From: Daucus carota subsp. sativus
Lineage: Eukaryota > Streptophyta > Magnoliopsida > Apiales > Apiaceae
Assembly: GCF_001625215.2 (NCBI RefSeq)
Contig: NC_030387.2
Span: forward strand, 31,891,606-31,955,605
Direction of reading: 5' to 3'
Length of the DNA: 64,000 nucleotides
Part shown: positions 1 to 11,230 of the stretch, piece by piece
Layout of the letters: the number at the start of each line of letters is the position of its first letter
How positions within the stretch are numbered: the first letter of the stretch is position 1
Position numbers and translations under genes: made by a program
Notes under the pieces: generated by a model
What the model was told of the DNA's origin: nothing
The model's input: only the letters and a program-made list of their open reading frames with translations
Databases searched by the model: none

Positions 1-152
1 CCAGAGAACTTGTGAATCAATATCCAGAGTGTCTAAATATCACATAAGGTATACCAGTATATTATCCACATACATGATGCCAGTTCATGAAAGGAACAGT
101 TTCCCATCTACCCTCAACTACAAGGCATAAACAGTTACTATAATTAAAAAAA

Positions 153-635
153 GGGTTAATTATCAAAGTCGCACTCGTATCAAGTCAGACTCTCATTGCA
201 AAAGCAACTCAACTTGGCCACTAATTTTAAAATTTGTATCAACTTAGTCACCGGATGGTCTCCTTGGTTTTCTATCAAATTAGTAACTCAGTTGAGTCTC
301 TTTAGCAATGAGCAAAACATTTGGACGCAACTAGTGATGACTTTGATAGTTAACTCAATAATAAAAATTGTTTCCTATTCATATCACATGAAATCAACCA
401 AAACAAAAAAGTTGTGATAACTCATCGAAAAAACAGAGTCTCAAATTGGCCACTTTCAAGTCGGTGGTTTTCAAATTAGCCACTTTCTAATTCTGTCATA
501 AACTAACAAAATCTCAAATTTATCACCGAAAATCAGCAATTTTGTGTGGAAAGTGGCCGATTTGAGACCCCAAATTTGTGAATGGTAAATTTAAAACTTT
601 GTCCATTATATAGTGGTCAATTTGATACTTAACCC
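153..635. mobile_element. MITE-like element with imperfect terminal inverted repeats in the WRKY intron
   Basis: The left end reads gggttaattatcaaag, and the reverse complement of the right end reads gggttaagtatcaaat; similarity continues inward for about 25 bases. The 483-bp body has no ORF of note and repeats 'caaattggccactttc'-type phrases in both directions. I could not find a clean target duplication. It lies in the intron after the first WRKY exon. The rest of bases 1-802 is AT-rich intron with nothing else recognisable. Confidence 0.5.
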
Positions 636-802
636 GAAAATTTAGTGGAAGCTAGCAAAGATCCAGACTCGCTCCCAGATTCTGCTTACAAATAACTATA
701 ATTGGAACCAAAACTCTAAAAGATCCAAACTTTCAATAATTAAAAATACAAAAATCATCTAAATTATACCCAAATTAATTGTTTCAAGATTCAACAAATT
801 AC

Positions 803-1201
803 CTGAAGAGGTGAGAAAAACCCAGGTGAATTAAGAAACCCAGAAGGGCTTAGCCCAGGAGGCATCATAAACAGAGGTGACTGAGCAACAACCAAATTCA
901 TAGGCCTATTCTGCTTAAACCCTGATTTCTTATCACTCCCATCTTCACTTTTCATATCTTTACCAGAAAGTTGACTCGTTTTTGCCACAGGAGAAGCCAT
1001 AGCTCCAGCAAGAAGCTGAGAGAAAGAACAGTTATCTGAGTCTGGATAATACTCATTGAAGAAATTGGAGACAAGGGTCATGGGGCCTGGACTCAAACCA
1101 GGCCCACCTGAGAAAAGAGCTTCCATTGAAGGCCTTGGTGGGAGATTCAGAGTGAAAGATGGCCTTGCTTGTGTAGCCAAAGCTTCTTCTGCTTCACCCA
1201 T
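803..1201 (-). CDS. WRKY3/WRKY4-like group I transcription factor, first coding exon (partial)
   Basis: The 133 codons resemble the N-terminus of Arabidopsis WRKY3 and WRKY4. Visible are a PPRPSMEALFSGG stretch, SPGPMTLVSNFF, SFSQLLAGAMASP and the FKQNRP...PPGLSPSGFLNSPGFF block, the proline-directed (SP) cluster that MAP kinases phosphorylate in group I WRKYs. The exon ends at a GTAATT donor just left of 803. Both WRKY zinc-finger domains must lie in exons beyond the left edge, because no WRKYGQK codons occur in bases 1-800. Family knowledge: nuclear, binds W-boxes (TTGACC/T), acts in defence against necrotrophs. The family call rests on the N-terminal motifs only. I cannot choose between WRKY3, WRKY4 and a close paralogue. 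Confidence 0.8.
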
Positions 1202-1229
1202 TTCTTTGGCTCTCTGTATCTACAATAAT

Positions 1230-1253
1230 ATCTATATATACCCAGAGTTGACT
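1230..1253. promoter_or_regulatory. TATA-like sequence and W-box before the WRKY gene
   Basis: On the minus strand a TATATATAG run lies about 30-40 bases before the WRKY ATG. A TTGACT W-box core (plus strand, 1248-1253) sits directly beside it. WRKY genes are commonly autoregulated through W-boxes. The TATA-like run is close to the ATG for a true core promoter, so the start of transcription may lie further right. Confidence 0.3.
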
Positions 1254-1987
1254 TTGTTTAAGCTGTGAAATTGAGACAGGATAGAAAGATTTAATCTTTA
1301 CTTGAAGTTTAGTAAAAACCCAACTCAAAGACAGACAGGGTTAAACTTTTGTTGTCTGTCTTGAATCATGTGTGTGTCTAAACATAGTACTCTGTAAAAG
1401 CAGTTGCTGCTTGATCTAGAAATTGGTTCAGAGAAGAAAGATAGAGCTGAGTATAATAATAATATTTTATAGAAGGAAAAAACTCCTGTGGGTGTTTATG
1501 GTTTTGTTACGGAGAAGTGCGGATTGTTGCTTTGGTATGGGATTGATTGGTATTAGTACAGAGTCTTATCCTTTGATTGATTTTGGAGGAGTGTATATTG
1601 CAGTTTTGATGTGACCCACTTCTGACTTAACTCCCCACCCCCACTTCTGCTTTCTCTTTACTAAGTAGATCTACTCCCTTCCATTTATGCTCAAAATATC
1701 ATCATATTCCCAATATCGATCAAAATAAAATGGAGTTGGACTTGGAATATATCTCAACCGAACCCAAATTTTATAAAATTAGATGCTCCTGCTGTCCGTG
1801 ATCTTATTTAACTTTCACGAAATAAATAAGAAGTAAAAATAGTTGAGAAGTGGGTAAAATGATTGGACCTATCAAAATTTAACAATAGATTTGAGCTAGT
1901 GGAGAAAAATATTAAGTGTAATAATGTTAAAAAAAAGTTAAAATAGAGGAGTATTAGGTTTAACCGTGAAAAATAGTGTTAAAACAT

Positions 1988-2237
1988 AGTGTGTGTTTGG
2001 CTATAGCTATTAAGCAGGGTTTTGGATTTATAAGTTTGAAGTACTTATTCGTATCGTTTGTATAATAAATCAGGAATTACTTAAAAGAAGTTGAGTTTAC
2101 CGGCTTTTGTTTCATGACTTCTACTTATTTACCAAACACTTTAATCACTTGTAAGTCTTAACATACTTCTAACTCCTATTTCATTTATTTACTTTAGGTA
2201 AGAAACACTTATTTTAAACTCATCTAAACGGTTCCAA
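1988..2237. mobile_element. hAT-like MITE, copy 1
   Basis: About 250 bp, starting gtgtgtttggc and ending in the diverged inverted form ctaaacggttcc. It shares with three other copies in the window the internal phrases tcatgacttctactt, tttaatcacttgtaagtctta and cttattttaa. The termini are worn, and this copy looks the oldest of the four. Confidence 0.6.
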
Positions 2238-2317
2238 TATGATTGTAGATACACCCGGCATCTTTACAGGTTTTTTTTCTAGAAAATGTCATTTCTAATT
2301 ATCATATGAGACACTAT

Positions 2318-2568
2318 GTGGGTGTTTGGGAAGAGTTTAAAAACTCTGCTTCCCAGAGTTTTAAATTAAAAACACTTATTCGCACCGTTTGTGTAAAAAG
2401 TCGAAAAACACTTATAAAAAGCTAGGAATTCTAACTTTTGTTTCATGACTTCTACTTTTTTCCGAAACATTTTAATCACTTGTAAGTCTTAACTAATTTC
2501 TAACTTCTACTTCACTTATTTTACTTTAAGTAAGAACCACTTATTTTAAGCTCACCCAAACGGCCCCT
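2318..2568. mobile_element. hAT-like MITE, copy 2
   Basis: It starts gtgggtgtttgggaag and ends ctcacccaaacggcccc. It has the same length and internal phrases as copy 1, 80 bp away in the same orientation. The two could be a nested or tandem insertion. No clean 8-bp duplication was seen. Confidence 0.65.
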
Positions 2569-2799
2569 ATATTTTTAAAATTTTTTTTTAAAAATTACAG
2601 TATTTTTGTAAAAAAAAATTAGACTTGTATATTTATGAGAAACTCCTAATATTATCTTGACTATGTTTTACTAATACAAATTTTACTAAAAACAATATAT
2701 CATCAAATTTCAAATATTAAATAAATACATATCAAGATTACTCAAATAAATAGATGGATAGCTGCATAAAACAAAAGAAAATATATACTATAGACTAGG

Positions 2800-3046
2800 T
2801 ATTCCCTCTCTCCCAGTCAATTGTATATATTGGGAGATAAAGCTGCGGCACGGATTTTATTGCTTTAATATATTAGAGTTATGTAATTTATTTTTAAGGT
2901 TTTTTTTCTTGTATGAAAAAATGAGATTCATATTTTTATAAAAAAAAGAATATCTTAAAAACAAGTTATAGTATTACATTTTATAAAAATCTTGAAATGC
3001 GTGTCGATGACGAAAAAATACAATAGAATGAGACGGAAAGAGTATA
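2800..3046. mobile_element. Stowaway-like MITE (ctccctc...gtcc family), degenerate
   Basis: The left end resembles tattccctctctcccag and the right end gagacggaaagagtat, an inverted match to the left. The interior holds the family's 'aaatgcgtgtcga' phrase. Relatives occur near 8.7, 24.9, 34.5 and 61.4 kb. Confidence 0.55.
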
Positions 3047-3979
3047 TATTACTTAGACACAGATTGAGCTAATTATGATGGAAAATGCTAAGTACCATAA
3101 AAAATTTCCTAAAATCCAAGTGGCAATGTATTATTGGTTCATCTCACATTATAATAATAATAAATACATCAATCACCCAATTAATATTAGCCGCATGTCT
3201 GCAACGTTATTTGGGAAAATAATTGAGATCAGATTTTGGGTTTGCATTACTGATTACGGTTGATTATTTTATTTTTGATTTAGTTATTAATATATTTATC
3301 ATTTAATTTATAAAATCTATATTTTTTTAATTGATAACTTTTCGGATAGTTTTTTGGAAAACAATATATACCTAACTCGCTGACAAATAACAAATTGTGA
3401 GTCATCTAGATCGATTTTTAACACTATTTATATGTGATATTATCATAATTTTTTTATATTTTTAACAAAAATATATATTATTAATATATTAATTCATGAT
3501 AAAAAATAAAATTAATAAGTTAATTAAATTATTTTGAAGAGTGCAGAAAATTCTTGTTTTAAAATGAAGAAAATATATATGTATCTGACATATCATGCAA
3601 ATCTTTACAATTTTGAAATACAACAAGTCTGTCAAAAAAATACAACGACAAGACATTATTAATGCGGGAGAAAGCAAAATTTACCTACTTGCTGACCAAT
3701 TGTTATATCAATACCACCATCCTAGCTAGTGTAATGTTGAGCCAACCAACTTTTCCAACAACCATTTTTCTTTTTTTTTTCTTTTAAAAAGTATACCTTA
3801 AACTTCAACACTCTTGTTGCGGTGTTTACATTTATCTGTGGGAGAGTGGAACTTGAGTGTTTACATTTATAAATATTATTAGAATTATTGTTTCTTTTTT
3901 GAACAATTATTCTCACATACTTCGCTAATAAATCTAATCTGAGTATGAACCAGATCAAACCCATAAATAGATTAATATA

Positions 3980-4227
3980 GGGGCTGTTTGGGTGAGCTTA
4001 AAATAAGTGCTTCTTGCTTAAAATAAAAAAGTGAAGCGGAAGTTAGAAGTTAGTTAAGACTTATAAGTGATTAAAGTGTTTAGGAAAAAAGCAGAAATTA
4101 TGAAACAAAAGCTAGGAATCGTAGCTTTTTATAAGTGATTCTCGACTTTTTAAACAAACGGTACGAAATAAATGCTTCTAACTTAAAAGTCCAGAAGCGG
4201 GGCTTAAAAGCCCCGCCAAACAGCCAC
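3980..4227. mobile_element. hAT-like MITE, copy 3 (inverted relative to copies 1 and 2)
   Basis: It starts ggggctgtttgggtgagc and ends gccccgccaaacagccac. Internal phrases are the reverse complements of those in copies 1 and 2, for example gacttataagtgattaaag. The termini are well preserved. Confidence 0.7.
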
Positions 4228-4998
4228 ATAATTTTAATAAATCAAACAAGTAGAAATCGAATTATAAACGGATAAATGAGAATAGAATCCACAAATCGAG
4301 AATCGAACCGAAGCGGCCACAAGTAAAAATGGTGGAAATTTTCATTTAAACAAAGATGTGGCATGATGGTCGATGGAGCTATAGTGCACAGAGGTCACAA
4401 ACAATCACTGAATAACTGGGAGATAAAATATTTAACACTAGCATATAACAACCCAAACTTCTTTGTTCCACATGCAGTGTCCATGGCCAATTGGCCATGC
4501 CAGTTGTATTTTTATTCAAGTCTTTTCCTGTTTTCTGATATAATATTGCAAAGTACATAACATTCAGTGGCAGATAACAGAAAGTAATGGACCCTAATAC
4601 ATAACCCTCCTAATGTGCCAGATTGGAGGTCTTAAGTCTGAAACATGCAGCTGAAAGTGGCAGATTTCAGCCCTGTTTAGTTCAAGGTTAGCCTCCACAA
4701 AACCTGACTTTACAGCGGTTCTCTTACCTGTTTTCGCAGCTCCTCCCCCGATGCCAGTTAACATCTAAGTAAGCGATATATGCACACTCAATTACAGTCA
4801 CACACTCCTAACAAACCAGACATCTCCATTACTGAAAAATGTAATAATAGTTTGAAACAAATTTGTTTAATCTGATCAGATGACTAGGAAGTTAGGACAG
4901 TGATCTAACAAACTATGCATTATGCAATGACTGATGAGTGACTCGAGCTCACTACACAATCCCAAAAAGATATTACAGAAAAGACACAGTACAAGGAC

Positions 4999-7900
4999 TC
5001 ACAGCTTGGTTTCTATGAAGTAAGTCGATGATACGGCCAAACCTTCTACATCATAAGTGCGAACCAGTCTCTGTCTTTTGCCTGCTGACTCGAGCCAACA
5101 GAACTCTAGATGGAATGACTTGGAATCTGCCACACTCTTTGACACATCACACGGGCACCCCAGGTACATGCCCTGCGGCAATAAGGTCATCTGGAAACCA
5201 CCATCATAGGTGACCACATTGTCAGAAATAGTACCAATCCACTGAACATTGGTAGTTATGTCAGTGTTTTTGGCTGTTGAACTGATTTCCTGTTGTTAAG
5301 AAGCACATCAGCATCAGAGGTATCAAAGCCAAATATGTAAATGATAACAAGGAAAAGAAATATTAATTACTATGCTGTAATCTACACTGGTCTTGCATAA
5401 TTTCACGGCATAACATTTCCAGCTAGCATTTTATCACAGCATACATCTGTGCTGCAATCTACACTGCTCTTGCATAATATTATCACAGAACAGTTGCAGC
5501 TAGCACTTTACAGTTTAGAGCCTACATTAATGGAACACTTCTCACCCACTGCAAGAGCCCTTGAATGAAACAAAGTGGTGGAAAGTAACTACATAACCCA
5601 GACTCAGAAATGTTTTGAAATTTGGCATGTTCACATACAGTTTTGCAAATGTAGCTGATTGCAATCAGTGACCTCACTGCTTCTAATTCATGAAATTAAT
5701 ATCTGTTATAGGTAAGCTCAGATATGGAGATTAATTACATCCAAGGCTAATTTGTTTGGTGGGTGCAACAATTTGACAACTGATGGTTGTGCAATGGCCA
5801 GTAGTCCAGCACAACAAAAGTGAGGCACATACTTAGTACACACCAAATATTATAAATATTTATCAGATTGAACAAGAATAGCTTGCTAGAATTTAGCACT
5901 GTGCCAACATAATAAAACAAGTAACTAAATTCTGAGGAGAGCGCAAAATACCTGAATTAGCTGACCTTTATCATCAAATTCAAGTGAAGCAACTGTATCT
6001 GCTTCTGCGATGGTTGCTCCATAAATACCACTGCGTTTTGTCACAGACTGGCCTTTCCATCTACCAATGTGTGGCATAATTCTGTTTGTATTATCCTGAA
6101 AAAGAGCTACGGACTTTAAAAAATCTTAAAGTGATAAAAGACCAAAAAATAAGAATATACTATACTTAGGGCGCTAAATTAAATAAAAGTAATTAATTCA
6201 GAATTGGCATCTTAATCAAGTACCTTTGAATCATTTAAGGAAGGGGCAATAAGCACTCCACCCCCTCGTTCTTCAAGAAAAATTAGTATCATTTCAATAA
6301 TACCTTTGGGATCCATGATATGGAATGCTCTTGCTCGCATATCCTTCTCCAAGGAAAAGAGGCAAGTCTCACATACTATAGCAGGTCGCCGAGAGGGAAG
6401 TTTCAGGTTTCTGCATATAGATTATAATAACGATAAGATAAGAACACAATGACACTAGTGGCAGCAGACTGAGTCGCTGAAAACTAAAGAGATGATGGCA
6501 ATGATCACTGTGAGTAAGAATGCCTTTATTTCAGATTTCCTTTACATGTAAACTTCTCGTCGTAGATTAGTAATCTATTCATGCAATTTGCAACTGGAAT
6601 AAGAGGAATGCTAAGAATATGATAAATTGTTATATTCTTCTTCGGCATTACAATAGATGGATTAACAAGTAACAACTATATGTATTCATCTACAATGCTA
6701 TGCATCAATGATGGAGATTTTCTAGCCAGACAAATGCACTCACTTGGGAAACTCTTCCCCTATGTCATCTTCACCCAGGACCCCCTGTCTTAAGACAGTC
6801 TCCAACATGCCAGCAGTTTGGTACCTTAACGCAAAGGCCTTCTCATTTGGAAAGATGTTAATCTGCAAACTGAGTACAGTGGATATTCAACAAACACAAA
6901 GATAGCGCAAGGCCTAAGTAGATATATACATGTAAAGACTTAAATCAATGAACATTGAACAAGAAGACTTATTTGTAAAGAGAAGGAGCTTACCTGTTGA
7001 TATTTGTCGACAGTGAACATGTTGGTTTCTTTTATTTTGTATTCAGCCCATTCTTGTTCGCGATCTTCTTCAGAATCTGATGAACTTGATGGCGGTTGTT
7101 GAATATATAGCCTATCAATATAAAATAGAGTAAGATACTATGCAGCAAGCTTGCACAGAAGAAAACAGTAACTGCTGGACAACTTTGTGTTTCAGACTTT
7201 CAGATTTTCAGTGAGTTGATGGGCTATTCTTTAGCATCAGACGGAGCTTAATGAAAACATAATTCTGATTATAATTTTCTTACATTTTTTAACCAGGATA
7301 TTGAGTGCTCAGTTTATCCATCATGTTAGAAGACCCAAATTTATTTTCTTACAGTTCAATTGCTTAATAAGCATGCAACAGTCTAACAAGTCGGTCCTTT
7401 AACTTTCAAGGTAAACATTAGTATTGCCCATTAGTCTACCTTAGTTAAAAAACAGAAAGTCGACTATAAACTTCCCGCAAAACCTAAGGCAACATAGTCC
7501 CCAATACTTTGCTCAACAATGAACAAGAATATCTAAAACAAACAGATACTTCCCTTCATAGTATTACCAGTATTTTATTCATCACATTATTACATTTACA
7601 AAAGTACTCCACTCGCTGCTCAATTCATAAAAGAACAAAAGTTCAAGCAAGCAACATTATCCATCAAAACTCGTTACAATAACAAACATAAACCGCGACT
7701 CACGTTTGAATTAAACTGACAAGATCATCTTCGCCATAAGAACTAACAGCAAGCTTCGTAGTCACTTCATTCATCAAATTCCCTTCCGGATCAAATTGCT
7801 GCGACGTCATCAAAAACAACTTAACAAACACACACACATCTACAGCAGAACCTTAAAAACCGATTATTCAATAACTAACAACCTCATCAAATGAATAATT

Positions 7901-8365
7901 TTTTCGGACTCCAACAACATAACAGGGACAATGTATGTTCTAAACACGATAAATAAATAAAATTCTCGGGCCGAAGCATATTCAATTTATCGAGATTTAA
8001 CTGTATTACAAATACATATAAATAGTAAATATACTTACATAGAAAGAACCAACCCAGTTACCCAAATTGAGCTCAATGAAACGCTGAAGAGCATCAATAC
8101 TGAGCGCTTTCTCGGTATCCGTGAGTGTAGGGTACGGTGACGACGAAAAAGACGCCGCCTTTATCCTGGAGCTCCGAAATGTGTTGACGGGTCTCGCAGT
8201 AAACGGGTTGAAATTAGAAGCTTCAACAACAAATTTAGGGATTATGTGTGGGGCGAGAGAGTTGTAATGGTGAAAAAGTGTGGCTGATGATGAGCAAAAC
8301 GGCGTCGTCATTGCAGTGTGTGTGAGCTTGGCTATGGCAGTAGCTATAATACAAGCATGCTGCAC
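4999..8365 (-). CDS. Plastid-targeted lipocalin-like protein (DUF3598-like), seven exons
   Basis: The exons join in frame with GT-AG introns: 8039-8365, 7704-7798, 6994-7111, 6744-6862, 6224-6410, 5952-6095 and 4999-5289. The product is 426 aa. A second in-frame Met at 8311 would give 408 aa and a cleaner Ser/Thr-rich transit peptide, so it may be the true start. The mature part opens with LNLGNWVGSFYQFDPEGN, a W-G-F-x-P-x-G pattern I associate with DUF3598, a calycin-type family of cyanobacteria and plastids. Later come an acidic Ser-rich linker (SSSSDSEEDREQEW), ICETCLF-like and HIGRWKGQSVTKRSG segments, and a beta-rich C-terminal domain ending STYFIETKL. The repeated 'GRWKG' and 'GNWVGSF' elements suggest two beta-barrel halves. 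The family assignment is from memory and the function is unknown. The gene structure itself is well supported by seven in-frame joins. Confidence 0.8.
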
Positions 8366-10600
8366 TTATATTCTGTCCTCTCATCTTCTCTTTTGATCCG
8401 CATTATCCACGAATATTTTTCTGGTGATTAACTAATTTTGCGTTTGGTTTCTATATATTCTGATTGGTGTAATTTTTTATATATAATGATCTTTTATCAT
8501 TAAAAGTAAGAATTAAGATAAATTAAATTTATAAAATTTAGTGATTAAAATACATAAATCTTATTTTTAATTGCTGAAGATAGTATATATATGTATAAAT
8601 AATGAAGAGGGAGTATTGATTAGTATATATATAAATAATGAGGAGGGAGTATTAGACATCGTGAATTTTTTTTATAATTTTCATATAGGATTTAAAAGAT
8701 TTTTAGATCAGCTTATATAACTACTCTCTCTGTCCGTCTAAATAGTATATATTGGGGGACGGGGGCAGAAATGCGGGATGGACTTTAATACTCATCTAAA
8801 ATATAATTATGTAATTTGTTTTCAATTTTTTTTTCTGAATTAAAGTTTGGATATTAATTTTTTTTTCAAAAAAAAACTCTCAAATATAAATTATAAAATT
8901 ATAATTTATAAGAACATTAAAATACGTATGAAAAGAAATGTATATAATTAAATGTAACAGAAAAACTAATAAATCAAGTTATTTATATCGTTTATTATTT
9001 TAACAATCGAATCCCGGCGTTGATATAGTCCTGTCCTTGAACTCAATCATCCTTTTTACAGAGGGACACAGTGTCGAACACTTGGCAGAGATAAATGGTT
9101 CTCCCCTTGTTCAAACCAAGATCAACTTTTGTAGTTGTTCGATTCATGAAATACTGCTTGTACTTAAACAATGAAGAAAATGCTCCATCAAAGATCGATG
9201 CACAATGGTTCTTTTCAAGGTGATACTTTTTTTTTTTTAATTTTCTATTTCATTCTGTTTCTTAAAGATTTATATGCCTGAAACTGGGTGACTAAATGTG
9301 AAAGAATAATTGGGACTAATAATTAGTTAATGATGAAGATTGAGGACTGAAACTATGTGGGTGCAGTTAGTGCTTTAGTTAAGTAAGATTGTTAATCATA
9401 ATTTTGTACCCTTTGATATCAGAAATTGTTAGAAACCATGGATGATAGTCCTAAGATTGTTTATTGTGCTTTAGGCAGATTTGATCGATTTTGAACTTTT
9501 TGTGTGTCTAAGGAGTGAAGGGTTTAAGGTGCATGAATGGAGTTGGGAGACGATGCCATTTCGTTTATGACAGGTACTTCAGAGACTGAGAACTCTAAAA
9601 TCAGCTCATGGTGTTCACTGTCTTGTCTGTATTTCGAGCTAAATTAGTAAATTGGCCACTAAATTAGTAAATTCTGCTACGTGTATAACTAAAAAGGTTT
9701 GCACCATGTATCTTTATGATCCTTATGGGTTTACTTTAAAAATATCTTTAAATTGTATACCTAATGTTTACCTTTACTTCTATGATCCTTCTGTGTGTGT
9801 GTGTGTGTGGAAAAACATAGTATGATTTCATGACTATCATCTTAAGGTTCTTTGGTAGTTGGTACGATTAAAGATCTAATAGACTACTGGTCATTTATTT
9901 GTTTTATCTAGCTATTATCTATAACTGATTTCTTACACTTAAAAACCACTTTTAGCATACATAATCTATTTTGAGGTTTATGCATGAGAAAATCTGTATT
10001 TTATCAATTGATCTCACTAAGGTATTAGGGAACAATCGAAAATAGGTATTCAGTTACACAACCGTCCTTGATTCAGTTAGAATATATTAATGTGGTGATC
10101 ATTGAGGATTGAGTTACAATAGTGCGGCAAAAGTTGCTTCGGTTTCATAAATACAAATCAATTTTTTTGCGCACCTTTTGTTATTGAATGTAATTTCTTT
10201 TGGAATAATTTGTAGTTGAAGTGGGAGATATACCCAATGGTAAGCTTATTCGGGTTAATGAGGTATAATTAGGCTAACATAATAGGGCTTTGGTCCCAAG
10301 GATATTCACAACCTTTACTCTGTGCGAGAGAGATTAAGATGCAGCTTGAGGACAATAAATTCTGTGGAAGATCAAGTACCACAATCCGTAATCATAATTA
10401 CCATCATGGAATCAGGCACACTTCCGCCCTACAATTATATCGTGTAGACTTGATAATATCACATAAAATTTTGCATTCTCATATAATACTTAAATATAGC
10501 CGACTCACCCTATTTCACCTTAACTGGCCCAACCAAATAAAAAGGAAGCCCACCACATCGCTATAGTAAAACCCTAGGATTTGTTAATCCAAGTATTTGA
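8366..10600. other. Intergenic region between two divergent genes
   Basis: It contains the promoters of the minus-strand plastid-protein gene (left) and the plus-strand HESO1 gene (right). A Stowaway-like MITE begins near 8722. Two short similar phrases (agggagtatt, 8607-8652) stand before it. A (TG)n run lies at 9792-9808. An aaaccctagg telo-box-like motif at about 10567 is typical of plant housekeeping promoters and probably belongs to HESO1. I found no supported coding region. Confidence 0.5.
8722..8962. mobile_element. Stowaway-like MITE, right end degraded
   Basis: It begins actctctctgtccgtcta, followed by the gggggacgggggcagaaatg phrase of the family. The A/T-rich centre resembles the 24.9 and 61.4 kb copies. 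The right terminus is poorly conserved, so its end is approximate. Confidence 0.45.
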
Positions 10601-11230
10601 CAATATCTCCGCCGCCTGCTTGATTTCATTGTAGCCCCTTCCTCAACAACAAAGAGAGGAAAAATCAATCCTTAATTCGATTGGCACTCAAAATTTGGCG
10701 AACGATCATAGTTATCTTTAAGTTTTTGATTTTGACGACAACTTATCACTCCACGGTATAAATCTTTGTCCTACAATGAATTTTTTTTAATATATTATCT
10801 TTTTTTAACAGGTCTGTCAAGATGAATTTTCACACCTTTGTCACTGTATGGAAACAATGAATTCATCATTCACTGAAATCCATATTTGATTTGCTTGATT
10901 CATACGATCTGCTTGATTCATAAGCTTTTATGGAAATAATTTCATTGTTTTCCAACACATGTATGCTTGGCCACTTCGGATTGATTAAATTTGTGCATAC
11001 ACATGCTATATTGCTATACTTCCGTCATAATAAGATATACATTCTTCGTAATAATTAACTGCCTAAAAACTTAGATTAGATCATTTAATTAATCATTATT
11101 TGGTAATACTTGCGATTCTTCTCAGCAACATCTTATACTTGGTTTTTGATATATGCAGAGAATGTTCATTTTGACTTTAAGATATCTTTAGTCTTATCTC
11201 ATGGTATTTAGACTGTTTTTGTAATTGCAG

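Larger units (their letters stand above)
1202..4998. other. Intergenic region with MITEs, no host gene
   Basis: This is the shared upstream side of the WRKY gene and the downstream side of the plastid-protein gene. It holds three copies of one hAT-like MITE and one Stowaway-like MITE (listed separately). The last few hundred bases (about 4560-4998) are probably 3' untranslated sequence of the minus-strand gene. I see no other supported coding region. Confidence 0.5.
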